Shown: in pieces, positions 7,470-18,677 of the stretch
Layout: every line of letters starts with the position of its first letter
Numbering within the stretch: the stretch's first letter is position 1
Assembly (NCBI RefSeq): GCF_001894765.1
Contig: NZ_BCWV01000003.1
Location: 682,001 to 746,000 of the forward strand
Length of the DNA stretch: 64,000 nucleotides
DNA from: Rhodococcoides corynebacterioides NBRC 14404
GTDB taxonomy: Bacteria > Actinomycetota > Actinomycetes > Mycobacteriales > Mycobacteriaceae
Reading direction: 5' to 3'
Translations under genes and position numbers: made by a program
The notes under the pieces: model-generated
Database searches by the model: none
Told to the model about the DNA's origin: nothing
What the model saw: the letters and a program-made list of their open reading frames with translations, nothing else

Positions 7470-9356
7470 TCAGCGCAGGTACCGCCCGGCGGCCGCCAGA
7501 GCGGGCGCGGAGGAGTCGCCGCCCGCGACGAAGACCGCGAACGCGAGATCCCCGCGGATCCCGACGAACCAGCCGTGCGCCGGACCACCGGCGACCTCCG
7601 CCGTCCCCGTCTTGCCGAGCAGACCGTCGAGGTCGCGCAGCTCCGACGCCGTGCCGCTCTGGACGGTCTCGCGCATCATCGCGCGAATCTCCTCGGTGAC
7701 CTGAGCGGGAGCCGACTGCGGCGTGCTGTCCGCCACCCCCGGTCGCCCGACGATCATGACCGGCGAGGGAGTGCTCCCGTCGGCGATCGACGCGGCCACG
7801 AGGGCCATCCCGAACGGCGACGCCGTCACGGCACCCTGCCCGATCGCGGACTCGACTCGCTCGGCCGGCGTGGTGGCCGGGGGAACGCTGCCGGTCACGG
7901 TGGTCAGTCCCGGTGTCACGTAGTCGACGCCGAGGCCGAACTGCGCTGCGGCATCACGCAGCGCGGTGTCCGGCAGCCCCACGGCGAGCTGTCCCATCGT
8001 GGTGTTGCAGGAGCGGGCGAACGCGGTGGTGAGCGGCACGGACCCGAGGTCGAAGTTGTCGTCGTTGGGGATGGTGCGGCCCTCGATGTTCGCCGATCCG
8101 GGGCACGGGACCACGGTGTCGGGCGTGACCTCGCCCGCCTGCAGAGCGGCCGAGGTGGTCACCGTCTTGAACGTCGATCCCGGCGGGTAGAGCCCGGTGA
8201 GGGCGAGGGGGCCCTGCGCGTCCGCGGCGGCGTTCTGCGCCACCGCCACGACGTCCCCGGTCGACGGGCGCAGGGCGACGATCGCCGCGGCGTTCGGCAG
8301 CGCGGTCAGGGCGTTCTCGGCCTTGAGCTGCTGCAACGTGTCGAGCGACACGCGAATGTCGTCTCCCGTCGTGGCGTCCTCACCGGTCAGCCGCTGGGTC
8401 GGTGCGCCGTCCGGTCCGACGAGTTGCACGGCCCAGCCGGCGGTCGCGTCCTGCTGCTCCTGCCACACGGCGGCCACGTCGTTCAGCGCCGGGGAGGCGA
8501 GTGCGCGGTTCTCCGTCAGCAACCGGGTCTGCTTCGACAGGGTCACGCCGGGGATCGCGGCGAGCAGCGACTCGATGGGCGCGATGTCCTCCTCGCGCAG
8601 GGTCACCGCCGTCACCGGGGATCCACCAGCCGTCGCCAAAGAGTCCCCCAGCGACTCCGCGGTGACGGTGGGCGCGAAGGGCGACACCAACGCGGCGACG
8701 GCCCCGGCGTTCGCCGACGCGTCGAGGTTCACCAGCGTCACCACCTGCTGCGACATGAGCGGGGCGCCCGAGGCGTCGAGCACGCGGGGAACGCGGTCCG
8801 CAGCGAGCGTCGTGTAGCGCACCGTGGTGTCGGGGGTCAGTCCGGCCACCACGGTGCCGGGGTTCCAGGTCACCTGCAGGCCGGCGCCGCGGTCGGCAAC
8901 CGACCCCTCCGTGGTGTAGGTCCACACCCGTTCGGTGGCGGTGGGGGCGGCCGTGGTGGTGGTCGTCGCGGGTGCGGCCGCACTGCTCGACGCCTCGGAC
9001 TCCGGCGGGTCGGCGTCCGCCGGCGTGAACGACCAGGACGCCGAGAGCGTGAACGTCTGCTGGTCCTCGTCGGTCCGGGAGACCGTGAAGCGCGGAGTGG
9101 CGGTGACGTCGCCGACGCCCCCGAGTCCGGCGTAGATGCCGTCCAGCGCCGTGGTGGCGGCGGCCGGGTCCGAGGTGATCTCGGCCGCCGCCGCGACGTT
9201 CTGCGTGCTCAGCGCCTCGGCGAACCGATCGGCGAGCGACCTGACCTGCGACGGCGGCTCGCCGGAGCACGCCGACGCCACCAGGGCGAGGGCCAGGAGG
9301 GCGGCGCCGAACGACGCCGAACGACGGACCGGGTGACGAGTGATCGCGGCAGGCAC
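7470..9356 (-). CDS. Penicillin-binding transpeptidase lipoprotein (PbpLipo-like, MecA_N domain)
   Basis: 628 residues from GTG 9356. The N-terminus is a lipoprotein signal with lipobox ending VASAC, so the protein should be anchored outside the membrane. An NTF2-like MecA_N domain (about 35-190, including a Thr/Ala-rich low-complexity insert), a dimerisation region and a class B transpeptidase domain follow. All three active-site motifs are present: STFK (394-397, nucleophile Ser394), SCN (449-451) and KTG (582-584). It should catalyse D,D-cross-linking of peptidoglycan, like M. tuberculosis PbpLipo (Rv2864c). The inactive paralogue follows 91 bases downstream on the same strand. The start was chosen because it gives a compact signal peptide. 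Confidence 0.92.
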   Translation of the reverse strand: MPAAITRHPVRRSASFGAALLALALVASACSGEPPSQVRSLADRFAEALSTQNVAAAAEITSDPAAATTALDGIYAGLGGVGDVTATPRFTVSRTDEDQQTFTLSASWSFTPADADPPESEASSSAAAPATTTTTAAPTATERVWTYTTEGSVADRGAGLQVTWNPGTVVAGLTPDTTVRYTTLAADRVPRVLDASGAPLMSQQVVTLVNLDASANAGAVAALVSPFAPTVTAESLGDSLATAGGSPVTAVTLREEDIAPIESLLAAIPGVTLSKQTRLLTENRALASPALNDVAAVWQEQQDATAGWAVQLVGPDGAPTQRLTGEDATTGDDIRVSLDTLQQLKAENALTALPNAAAIVALRPSTGDVVAVAQNAAADAQGPLALTGLYPPGSTFKTVTTSAALQAGEVTPDTVVPCPGSANIEGRTIPNDDNFDLGSVPLTTAFARSCNTTMGQLAVGLPDTALRDAAAQFGLGVDYVTPGLTTVTGSVPPATTPAERVESAIGQGAVTASPFGMALVAASIADGSTPSPVMIVGRPGVADSTPQSAPAQVTEEIRAMMRETVQSGTASELRDLDGLLGKTGTAEVAGGPAHGWFVGIRGDLAFAVFVAGGDSSAPALAAAGRYLR

Positions 9357-9662
9357 GTGCTGATAGTGCCCCACGGGTCCGACGGTCACACGCTGTCGCG
9401 CGCTGCGCTGCCCGATCCGCGTGAATTCCAGCGATCCGCGCGCGCTGCAACACCGGCGAATCACTGGACCGCGCGCGGATCGGGGCGGGCTCGCGAGGCG
9501 CTCGTCCCGTAATTACCTTGACGGCCCGTCGGCGCCGTCCCTACCCTCGACGTCGACCGTGTTCCCGAACGAACGGACAGCATCGAGTGATCACCTCGCA
9601 GTAGTGCGGATCCCACCGACGAATGATCGCGGTGGCCACGTCACTCCTCTCGAGGTTCCTCC
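9357..9662. repeat. 306-base divergent intergenic region with a 12-base inverted repeat
   Basis: No gene is visible here. GATCCGCGCGCG (9433-9444) pairs perfectly with CGCGCGCGGATC (9470-9481) around 25 bases, and the first 8 bases of the arm recur at 9414-9421. The region separates the divergent lipoprotein PBP and ABC-F genes and presumably contains both promoters. TTGACG at 9519-9524 is a possible -35 element for the plus strand. Confidence 0.5.
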
Positions 9663-11264
<1,602 letters not shown>

Positions 11265-11288
<24 letters not shown>

Positions 11289-11329
11289 TACACGGAGGGG
11301 CTTGCCCCGACCTGATACACGGAGGGGCT
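11265..11329 (+). repeat. 27-bp tandem repeat across the ABC-F stop codon
   Basis: Units start at 11265, 11292 and 11319. The first two are essentially complete, and the third matches for 11 bases before diverging. Each full unit carries the small hairpin GGGGC-TT-GCCCC followed by ACCTGA. The first TGA is the real stop; because 27 is divisible by 3, each copy repeats the last codons (TEGLAPT) and the stop in frame. It may serve as a repeated weak terminator or stop back-up. Confidence 0.85.
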
Positions 11330-11354
11330 GCTGCAGGCCTGAGAGACTGACCCC

Positions 11355-12170
11355 GTGGACTTCGCGATCAACCCCGTCGACGGCACGCGCATCGCCTACA
11401 CGGTGACCGGCGCACCCGGCGGCCCCCCGGTGCTGTTGGTGCACGGCAGCCTGCTCTCGCACCAGATCTGGCGCACGTTCGGGTACGTGCGGGCATTGCG
11501 CGAGACGTACCGGGTGATTCTGGTCGACCAGCGCGGCCACGGGCGCAGCGATGCGCCTCGGAGCGAGGACGCGTACCGGATGGACCGCGTCACCGCGGAT
11601 CTGGTGGCGGTGCTCGACGCGGTCGACGTTCGGGCGGTCCACTACGTCGGCTATTCGTTCGGGGGCCGCTCGGGCCTGCACCTGGCGGTGGCGCATCCGG
11701 ACCGGGTCGCGTCGGCGCTGATCGGCGGCGCCGGGGCGGGGAGTCAACGCGGTGCGCTCGACGGCCTGTTCTTCGACGGCAGCGCCGACGTCCTGGCCGA
11801 GCGGGGTATGGCGGGATTCGTCGACGAGTGGGCGGCGCGCCGCCGGTTCCCGGTCGACTCGGGAACGCGAGCGGCGTTCCTGCGCAACGACTCCGCGGCT
11901 CTCGCGGCCTACTTCCGGGCGTCGGACGCGGACCCCGGCCTGAGCGACGACGCCGTCCGCACCCTCGGGATTCCGATGCTGTTCTCGGTCGGCTCTCGGG
12001 ACGTCCAGCGCATCGACGACACGCGGCGCACGGCCGCGTTGGTCCCCGGCGCCGAGTACGTCGAACTGCCGGGCCACGACCACGCGACGGCGGTGGCCGC
12101 CCCCGAGTCCGTCGACCTCACGCGTGACTGGCTGGATCGCATCACGTCACTCGACTCGGCCGTCTCGTGA
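11355..12170 (+). CDS. Alpha/beta hydrolase
   Basis: 271 residues from GTG. An oxyanion-hole HGS (residue ~31), DQRGHGRSD (~56) and nucleophile elbow GYSFGG (Ser ~98) are present, with a catalytic Asp region near SVGSRD (~220) and a terminal GHDH (~240). This is a complete Ser-Asp-His hydrolase fold of the carboxylesterase / C-C hydrolase type. No signal peptide is seen, so it is cytoplasmic. The substrate is not identifiable. It lies between the ABC-F and secA2 genes on the same strand with short gaps but shows no functional tie to either. GAGACT 6 bases before the start could serve as a -10 box. Confidence 0.85.
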   Translation: MDFAINPVDGTRIAYTVTGAPGGPPVLLVHGSLLSHQIWRTFGYVRALRETYRVILVDQRGHGRSDAPRSEDAYRMDRVTADLVAVLDAVDVRAVHYVGYSFGGRSGLHLAVAHPDRVASALIGGAGAGSQRGALDGLFFDGSADVLAERGMAGFVDEWAARRRFPVDSGTRAAFLRNDSAALAAYFRASDADPGLSDDAVRTLGIPMLFSVGSRDVQRIDDTRRTAALVPGAEYVELPGHDHATAVAAPESVDLTRDWLDRITSLDSAVS

Positions 12171-12228
12171 CGACGGGTCGGCCGACGCGGTGCACCGACT
12201 GACCGCCGCCGCCGCACCTGACCGTCGG

Positions 12229-12234
12229 TAGCCT
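12229..12234 (+). promoter_or_regulatory. Probable -10 box (TAGCCT) of secA2, leaderless
   Basis: TAGCCT lies 6 bases before the ATG at 12241, with no Shine-Dalgarno sequence between them. Confidence 0.45.
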
Positions 12235-12240
12235 GACGTC

Positions 12241-14433
12241 ATGGCGTCACGGTTCTGGTCCTTGCTCGGTCGGTCGGTCGCGAAGGGGCACACGCGCTCG
12301 CGCCGGGCGGTGGCGGACTCCGGGTCGGTCGACGTCGACACGGTGACCGCGGACGCGCTCCGCGACCGGTTCGACCTCCCGCAGTTCCTGGCTCTCGCCC
12401 GGGAGTCCGCCGACTCCGCGATCGGACTGCGCCCGTTCGATACGCAGCTCTACGCCGCCACGCGCCTGCTCGAGGGCGACGTGGTGGAGATGGGTACGGG
12501 CGAGGGCAAGACGCTGGCCGGGGCGATCGCGGCGGCCGGGTACGTCCTGCAGGGGCGCAGCGTGCACGTGGTGACCGTCAACGACTTCCTCGCCCGGCGC
12601 GACGCCGAGTGGATGGAGCCGTTCCACCGCGCCCTGGGCATCGACGTCGGCTTCATCACCGCGGACTCCACCGCCGACGAACGGCGCCGCGCCTACGCCT
12701 GTGCAGTGACCTACGCGTCGGTCAACGAGATCGGATTCGACGTTCTCCGTGACCATCTGGTGGACGACCCCGCCGACCTCGTCGCCCCCACCGCGGACGT
12801 CGCGATCGTCGACGAGGCCGATTCGGTCCTCGTCGACGAGGCGCTGGTGCCGCTGGTCCTGGCCGGCGGCACCGAGCAGGACGGCGGCGCGGACGACGTC
12901 CTGGCGGCCGTGCGCACGCTCGATCCCGACACCGACCACGCCACGGACGCCGAGCGCCGCACCGTCTTCCTCACCGACGCGGGGGCGGAGAAGGTCGAGG
13001 CGGCGCTGGGCGGCATCGATCTCTACAGCGAGGAGCACGTCGGAACCACCTTGGTGCGAGTCAATCTCGCGCTGCACGCGCAGGTGCTCCTGCGCCGCGA
13101 CGTCGACTACATCGTGCGCGACGGCCGGGTGCAGTTGATCGACGCGTCCCGCGGGCGGGTGGCAGATCTGCAACGCTGGCCCGACGGTCTGCAGGCGGCG
13201 GTCGAGGCCAAGGAGGGACTGCGCCGCACCGACACCGGTCGCATCCTGGACAGCATCACCGTGCAGGCCGTGATCGGGCGCTACCGGCGGGTGTGCGGCA
13301 TGACCGGCACGGCTCTCGCTGCGGGAGAACAGCTTCGGACGTTCTACGGGCTGGGCGTGTCGGTGGTGGAGCCGAACGAGCCGCTGATCCGCCTCGACCG
13401 ACCCGACCGGGTCTACGCGACGGCGCCCGAGAAGACCGCGGCGGTGGTCGCGGCGGTCGCGGAGGCCCACGCCGAGGGTCGGCCCGTCCTGGTGGGGACC
13501 CACGACGTGGCGGAATCCGAGGCACTGTCGGAGCGGTTGGCGGCACACGGAGTTCCGGTCACCACGCTCAACGCCAAGAACGACGCCGAGGAGGCCGACA
13601 TCATCGCCCGCGCCGGGGAACGCGGGGCGGTGACCGTCTCGACCCAGATCGCGGGGCGCGGCACCGACATTCGCCTCGGCGAGGGCGTGCGCGAACTCGG
13701 CGGCCTGCTGGTGGTGGGCACCGGGCGCTTCGTCACCGAGCGCCTCGACAACCAGCTGCGCGGGCGCGCGGGCCGGCAGGGCGACCCGGGCGAGTCGGTG
13801 TTCTTCGCCTCCTGGGACGACCCCCTGGTCACCTCCTTCCTCGACGCCAAGGACCGGCCGGGCACCCCCGACGCGTCGGGCTTCGTCTCCGCGTCGGCCG
13901 CGGCGTCTCGCATCGACCACGCCCAGCGCATCGCCGAGGGCGCGATGCTCGCCACCCACTCCTCGACGTGGCGCTACAACCGCCTCACGGCACAGCACCG
14001 CGACATCCTCGACACCCGTCGTCACGCCCTTCTGACCACGGACGAGGCGTGGGACCTCCTCGCCGGCCGCAACCCGGAACGGGCCGAGCAACTCGCCGAG
14101 GACGTGGCGCACGAGGTGCTCGTCGTCGCGGCACGGCGGATCGTGCTGCACCACCTCGACCGCGCCTGGAGCGACTACCTGGCCCACCTCGCCGACGTCC
14201 GGGAGAGCATCCACCTGCGCGCCCTCGGCCGGGAGAACCCGCTCGACGAGTTCCACCGCATCGCGATCGACGCCTTCGCCGAGGTGCAGTCGCGGGCTCT
14301 GGACGAGTCGGACCGCACCTTCCGCTCCGCCGACATCGGTCCGGACGGGGTGGACCTGGAGTCGCTGGGTCTGGTCCGACCGTCGTCGACCTGGACCTAC
14401 GTGCGGGAGTCGGAGCGCCCGTCCCTGTTCTGA
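12241..14433 (+). CDS. secA2: Accessory Sec translocase ATPase SecA2
   Basis: 730 residues, clearly shorter than SecA1 (about 900 or more). It has the DEAD-motor layout: Walker A GTGEGKT (85-91), DEAD box (191-194), a helicase-like second motor domain with GRGTDIRLG and [15 protein letters not shown], then the scaffold and helical wing domains. The C-terminal zinc-binding SEC-C tail of SecA1 is absent. Mycobacterial and rhodococcal SecA2 work with SecYEG to export a small set of proteins, some linked to envelope and virulence. No SecY2 or accessory Sec genes are nearby, consistent with the actinomycete (not the Gram-positive coccus) type of SecA2 system. Confidence 0.95.
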   Translation: MASRFWSLLGRSVAKGHTRSRRAVADSGSVDVDTVTADALRDRFDLPQFLALARESADSAIGLRPFDTQLYAATRLLEGDVVEMGTGEGKTLAGAIAAAGYVLQGRSVHVVTVNDFLARRDAEWMEPFHRALGIDVGFITADSTADERRRAYACAVTYASVNEIGFDVLRDHLVDDPADLVAPTADVAIVDEADSVLVDEALVPLVLAGGTEQDGGADDVLAAVRTLDPDTDHATDAERRTVFLTDAGAEKVEAALGGIDLYSEEHVGTTLVRVNLALHAQVLLRRDVDYIVRDGRVQLIDASRGRVADLQRWPDGLQAAVEAKEGLRRTDTGRILDSITVQAVIGRYRRVCGMTGTALAAGEQLRTFYGLGVSVVEPNEPLIRLDRPDRVYATAPEKTAAVVAAVAEAHAEGRPVLVGTHDVAESEALSERLAAHGVPVTTLNAKNDAEEADIIARAGERGAVTVSTQIAGRGTDIRLGEGVRELGGLLVVGTGRFVTERLDNQLRGRAGRQGDPGESVFFASWDDPLVTSFLDAKDRPGTPDASGFVSASAAASRIDHAQRIAEGAMLATHSSTWRYNRLTAQHRDILDTRRHALLTTDEAWDLLAGRNPERAEQLAEDVAHEVLVVAARRIVLHHLDRAWSDYLAHLADVRESIHLRALGRENPLDEFHRIAIDAFAEVQSRALDESDRTFRSADIGPDGVDLESLGLVRPSSTWTYVRESERPSLF

Positions 14434-14617
14434 GCGGCCCGTCCCGGCTGGTCCGTGCTGCGTCGGAGCACACAGGTACGCCCGATCGACGGGATCCCGC
14501 CGTTCGAGGTGACGTGTGTGCAGTGAGGCATGCCGCCGGCCGGTCGGTCTCGCCGAACCATTGCGAGCGAGCACTCTCTTTCTGTAGCGTGACGCCATCC
14601 CACGTGATGGAGGTCAC

Positions 14618-16399
14618 ATGAGCGGCTACGACGTCATCCTGTCCGGCGGCACGGTCTTCGACGGGAGCGGCGGACCCGGCGTCCGCGCCGACGTCGGCAT
14701 CACCGCCGGGGAGGTCCGCGCGGTGTCGTCGACCCCGCTCGAGCCCGGCCCCGACACCGAGGTGGTCGACGCCGCCGGTCAGTGGGTGATGCCGGGCTTC
14801 GTGGACGTGCACACGCACTACGACGCCGAGGTGCTCGTCGGCCCCGGCCTCACCGAGTCCGTCCGCCATGGCGTGACGACGGTCCTGCTGGGCAATTGCT
14901 CGCTGTCCACCCTGTACTCCACGCCCGTCGACATCGCCGACCTCTTCAGCCGGGTCGAGGCACTGCCCCGAGACCATGTGCTCAAGGCCGTCGACACCCA
15001 CAAGACGTGGACGAGCCCCGAGGAGTACATCGCCGCGCTCGAGCGACTTCCCCTCGGCCCCAACATCGCCGCGCTGGTGGGCCACTCGGACCTGCGGGCC
15101 AAGGTCATGGGCCTCGACCGCTCGACCGACCCGAGCCAGCGGCCCACCCGCCAGGAGAGCGCGCAGATGGCCGAGGCGCTCGAACGCGCACTCGACGCCG
15201 GCCTGCTCGGCATGTCGACCATGACCAACCCGTGGGACAAACTCGACGGCGACCGGTACCGCTCGCGTTCGCTGCCGTCGTCGTACGCATCGTGGTCGGA
15301 ATTCCGCCGGCTGCACCGCATTCTGCGTCGCCGCGGTCGGCTCCTGCAGTCGATCCCGAACCTGAACACCAAGTACGACATGATCTTCTTCCTCGGCGCG
15401 GCCACCGGCCTCGGACGGAAGGCGCTCAAGGTGTCCCTGCTGGCGGCCGCCGATGCGAAGGCGTCGCCCTGGATCCACCACATCTTCGGCCCCCTCGCAG
15501 CACTGGTGAACGGGCCCGGCCGCGGCGACTTCCGCTGGCAGCACCTGCCGACCACCTTCGACGTCTACTCCGACGGCATCGACCTGGTGGTCTTCGAGGA
15601 GTTCGGATCCGGCCGTGCTGCGCTGCATCTGCGAGAAGAGCTGGGGCGCAACGAGTTGTTGCAGGACGAGGCATACCGCCGGTGGTTCCGCGCGGACTTC
15701 GAGAAGAAGTTCTCCTCCCGCGTGTGGCACCGAGATTTCGCCGACGCGGAGATCACCGAGTGCCCCGACGCGTCCGTGGTGGGCAAGAACATCGCCGAGG
15801 TGGCCGCGGAACGCGGAATCCACGTGGTCGACGCGTTCCTCGACCTGGTGGTCGAGCACGGGCGGAAGCTGCGCTGGCACACGACGATCGCCAACCATCG
15901 CCGCAAGCAGATGGACAAGCTGATCACCCGACCGGGCGTCACCGTCGGCTTCTCCGACGCCGGAGCGCATCTACGCAACATGGCGTTCTACAACTTCGGC
16001 ATCCGCCTGCTGCGGCGCGTGCACGACGCGCGGGAGGGCTTCCTCACCGTCGCGCAGGCCGCGCACAAGCTGAGCGGCGAACTGGCGGACTTCTACGGTG
16101 TCGACGCGGGACACCTGCGCATCGGGGACCGGGCGGACATCGTCGTGGTGAACCCGGCCGGTCTGACCGACGAGGTGGACGCCTACAACGAGGAGACCAT
16201 GCCCGAGTTCGGCGGTCTGAGCCGCATGGTGAACCGCAACGACGACGCGGTCACCGCGACGCTCGTCGGCGGCCGGGTGGTCTACCGCGGTGGACGCTTC
16301 GCGTCGTGGTTCGGCGTCTCCGAGCGCGCCGGGCAGTTCCTTCGCGCGGGAATCCGGACGCCCGCTGCAGGTATCACCCGGCGATCGGCTGCGGTGTGA
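14618..16399 (+). CDS. Amidohydrolase family protein (N-acyl-D-amino-acid deacylase-like)
   Basis: 593 residues from ATG with a good GGAGG upstream. It begins with the amidohydrolase beta-sandwich strand (YDVILSGGTVFDGSG), then metal-binding HTH (~67-69, VDVHTHYD). A GNCS motif near residue 91 corresponds to the metal-bridging Cys of D-aminoacylases. A metal-Asp region (SDAGAH) lies near 447 and the terminal GDRADIVV sandwich near 503. It probably hydrolyses an N-acylated amino acid or a cyclic amide; the substrate is unknown. A TetR gene overlaps its stop by four bases (GTGA), so the two are translationally coupled. A weak promoter (TTGCGA, then TGTAGC) lies about 35-60 bases upstream. Confidence 0.87.
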   Translation: MSGYDVILSGGTVFDGSGGPGVRADVGITAGEVRAVSSTPLEPGPDTEVVDAAGQWVMPGFVDVHTHYDAEVLVGPGLTESVRHGVTTVLLGNCSLSTLYSTPVDIADLFSRVEALPRDHVLKAVDTHKTWTSPEEYIAALERLPLGPNIAALVGHSDLRAKVMGLDRSTDPSQRPTRQESAQMAEALERALDAGLLGMSTMTNPWDKLDGDRYRSRSLPSSYASWSEFRRLHRILRRRGRLLQSIPNLNTKYDMIFFLGAATGLGRKALKVSLLAAADAKASPWIHHIFGPLAALVNGPGRGDFRWQHLPTTFDVYSDGIDLVVFEEFGSGRAALHLREELGRNELLQDEAYRRWFRADFEKKFSSRVWHRDFADAEITECPDASVVGKNIAEVAAERGIHVVDAFLDLVVEHGRKLRWHTTIANHRRKQMDKLITRPGVTVGFSDAGAHLRNMAFYNFGIRLLRRVHDAREGFLTVAQAAHKLSGELADFYGVDAGHLRIGDRADIVVVNPAGLTDEVDAYNEETMPEFGGLSRMVNRNDDAVTATLVGGRVVYRGGRFASWFGVSERAGQFLRAGIRTPAAGITRRSAAV

Positions 16400-17001
16400 G
16401 GCGGACCCAGGAGGAACGCCGGACCGCGACCGTCGGCAAGCTCGTCGACGCCGCCATCGCCTCGCTGTGCGAGAAGGGTTATGCCGCCACGACGGTGACC
16501 GAGGTGGTCACTCGCGCCGGCCTGTCCTCGGGCGCGTTGTTCCGGCACTTCCCCACCCGGCTCGATCTGATGGTGGCCGCCGCGGACGAGGTGCGTCGAC
16601 GGCAGTTCGAGGAGTTCCGCACGGGCCTGTCGGCATTCGGGTCGGCGTCGGTCGAACACTGTCTGACCCTGCTGAGGGCGGCGTGCCGCGCCCCGATCAA
16701 CGGCGCCTGGTACGAGTTGCTCATCGCAGCGCGCAGTGATCGAGAGCTGCGGGAGCGGCTCGTGCCCTTCACGGAGCGCTATCACGCGGAAATCGTCGCG
16801 CTCGGCCGAACCCTGCCCATCGCCGGGACGTTGGCCCCGGCCGAGGTGGATACCGTGCTCTTCTCGGTGGTACTCCTCCTCGACGGGGAGGCCCTCTCCG
16901 CCGTCGTGCATCCGCAACCTGAGCAGGAGCAGCTCCGGCTCGACCTGGTCGCCCGGTTGCTGCGCGGCGACGCGATGCATCGACGGAGCGAGGCGAGTTG
17001 A
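16396..17001 (+). CDS. TetR/AcrR family transcriptional regulator
   Basis: 201 residues from a GTG that overlaps the amidohydrolase stop (GTGA). The N-terminal helix-turn-helix is typical of TetR (about residues 10-56: AAIASLCEKGYAATTV, then LSSGALFRHFPTRLDL). A helical ligand-binding domain follows. It is sandwiched in a three-gene coupled set with the amidohydrolase and the epoxide-hydrolase-like gene, so it probably controls that set in response to a substrate. No clear palindromic operator was seen in the upstream 184-base gap. Confidence 0.88.
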   Translation: MRRTQEERRTATVGKLVDAAIASLCEKGYAATTVTEVVTRAGLSSGALFRHFPTRLDLMVAAADEVRRRQFEEFRTGLSAFGSASVEHCLTLLRAACRAPINGAWYELLIAARSDRELRERLVPFTERYHAEIVALGRTLPIAGTLAPAEVDTVLFSVVLLLDGEALSAVVHPQPEQEQLRLDLVARLLRGDAMHRRSEAS

Positions 17002-17858
17002 GCCGACAGCAATCACCCCGACCCCACACACAGTGGACGGCACGGTCCACCGACGCCACCGTCGCGGTCTTCGAGTACGGCAACCGCGACGCGGACACCA
17101 CCGTCGTTCTCGTCCACGGCTATCCGGACGACCACCGCATGTACGAGCCGTTGATCGCTGCGATCGGCGACCGCGCCCGGGTGATCGCGTACGACACCCG
17201 CGGCGGCGGCGACACCGTCGTCGACGTTCCGGACCGCACGTCGTCCTACGCCATCGAACTGCTGGCCGAGGACTTCTGGGCGGTGGTCGACTCGATCCCG
17301 GATCGCACCGGCCCGGTCCACGTGTTCGCACACGACTGGGGTTCGGTTCAGATGTGGGAGCCGTTGCGCGACAGTCGGGCTCGCGCCGATGTCGCCTCCT
17401 ACACCTCCGTGTCCGGCCCCAGCATCGATCATCTGCGAGGGGTCTCGCGTCGGCGGGGTCTGCGACCCTGGCAGTGGCCATCGCTGCTCGGTCAGCTGGG
17501 TCGATCCTGGTACATCTGGGGCTTCCACGTTCCCGTGCTGGGCAAGTACGTGCCGACGGCGTTCGTGAAGGCCGGGCCGAACGATCCCGCCCCCGCGGCC
17601 ACTCCCGAGAACATGGCGCGCGGCGTGGAGCTGTACCGCGCCAACATCGTTCGACGCATGATCTCCGGTCCCGAGCCACGGTGCGAGGTGCCGACGACGA
17701 TCGTCGTCCCGCGGCGGGACCGCTTCCTCTCCCCCGACCTCGTCCAGGACGTGGAGCGGTGGGCACCCGATCTCCGGATCGTGCGGGTCGAGGCCAAACA
17801 CTGGTGGCCCTGGACCCACCCGCACGACGCGGCGGAGCTGCTGCTCGGTCAGGCGTAG
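16998..17858 (+). CDS. Alpha/beta hydrolase, epoxide hydrolase / haloalkane dehalogenase type
   Basis: 286 residues from a TTG start overlapping the TetR stop (TTGA). HGYPDD (~35) is the oxyanion-hole motif, and HDWGS (~110) puts Asp, not Ser, at the nucleophile elbow, as in epoxide hydrolases and haloalkane dehalogenases. A cap region rich in Trp and Arg follows, and the catalytic base is probably the His of KHWW near 270. Similar domains form the N-terminal half of mycobacterial EphD, whose C-terminal half is an SDR. Here a separate SDR gene lies just beyond, on the opposite strand with a 10-base overlap. TTG is the only start compatible with coupling and full domain length. Confidence 0.82.
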   Translation: MSRQQSPRPHTQWTARSTDATVAVFEYGNRDADTTVVLVHGYPDDHRMYEPLIAAIGDRARVIAYDTRGGGDTVVDVPDRTSSYAIELLAEDFWAVVDSIPDRTGPVHVFAHDWGSVQMWEPLRDSRARADVASYTSVSGPSIDHLRGVSRRRGLRPWQWPSLLGQLGRSWYIWGFHVPVLGKYVPTAFVKAGPNDPAPAATPENMARGVELYRANIVRRMISGPEPRCEVPTTIVVPRRDRFLSPDLVQDVERWAPDLRIVRVEAKHWWPWTHPHDAAELLLGQA

Positions 17859-18655
17859 GGCCCGCGCCGGAACCCACCCTCGGAGTCGATGACCTGTCCG
17901 GTGATCCACGCGGCGTCGTCGGTGCAGAGCCAGGCGATCAGCCGGGCGGCATCGTCGGGTGATCCGATGCGGCCCGTCGGGAAACGCGCCGCGACCGCGG
18001 CGCGGGCGGCGGGCGACAGATAGCCGGTGTCGGTGGGGCCGGGGTTGACGGTGTTGACCCGGATCCCGGCGTCGGCCAACTGGTCGGCGACGGTCGCCGT
18101 CACCCCGGCCAACGCCGCCTTGGCCGCGGCGTAGGCGATCTCACCGGGCATCGGTCCGAGGTGCTGGCCGGAAGTGAGGAAGACGATCGAGCCGGGTCGG
18201 TCCGGGACGTGACGGGCCGCGAAGCCCTGGGCCAGCAGGATCGACGTGCGCGCGTTCACCGCGAAGTGTCGGTCCAGCGCGGCGGCGGTCAGTGCGCCGA
18301 GCGGCCTGTCCGAGCCGGACAGGGCCTGGTTGCAGACGAGGATGTCGACCGCGCCGAATTCCGTTGCGGCGCGGTCGATCAGATCCTCGGGCGCACCGGG
18401 ATCGGTGAGGTCGCCGGACACGTCCAGGAGCCGGGCTCCCGCCGCGAGCCGGGAACGCACGCTGTCCACGACCGCGGCGACGTCGTCGCCACCCCAGGGT
18501 TGCTCGTCGTCGTGGGGCGCGTGGTGGTGGCACACGACGTTCGCCCCGCACTCCGCGAGCCGGCGGGCCACGGCGTGGCCGATCCCCACCCGTCGACTCA
18601 CCCCGGTGACCACGGCGGTGCGACCGAGCAACGGGTACGGATCACGCACGCTCAC
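17849..18655 (-). CDS. SDR family oxidoreductase
   Basis: 268 residues if started at GTG 18655 (VSVRDPYPLLGR); an in-frame start at 18691 would add 12 residues. The Rossmann fold shows a TGVSRRVGIG glycine motif, NQALSG in place of NNAG, a catalytic Ser in FLTSGQ and YAAAK as the Tyr-Lys pair. The C-terminus ends IDSEGGFRRG. Cofactor is probably NAD(P)H; the substrate is unknown. It converges on the epoxide-hydrolase-like gene and overlaps it by 10 bases. A dispersed palindrome (18678-18751) sits just upstream of its start. Confidence 0.87.
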   Translation of the reverse strand: MSVRDPYPLLGRTAVVTGVSRRVGIGHAVARRLAECGANVVCHHHAPHDDEQPWGGDDVAAVVDSVRSRLAAGARLLDVSGDLTDPGAPEDLIDRAATEFGAVDILVCNQALSGSDRPLGALTAAALDRHFAVNARTSILLAQGFAARHVPDRPGSIVFLTSGQHLGPMPGEIAYAAAKAALAGVTATVADQLADAGIRVNTVNPGPTDTGYLSPAARAAVAARFPTGRIGSPDDAARLIAWLCTDDAAWITGQVIDSEGGFRRGPYA

Positions 18656-18677
18656 GCCGGCCAGTACACCAGACCAC

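Noticed and set aside
17849..18655. An SDR-hydrolase fusion protein as in EphD
   Set aside because: The hydrolase and SDR genes lie on opposite strands, so they cannot be one polypeptide.
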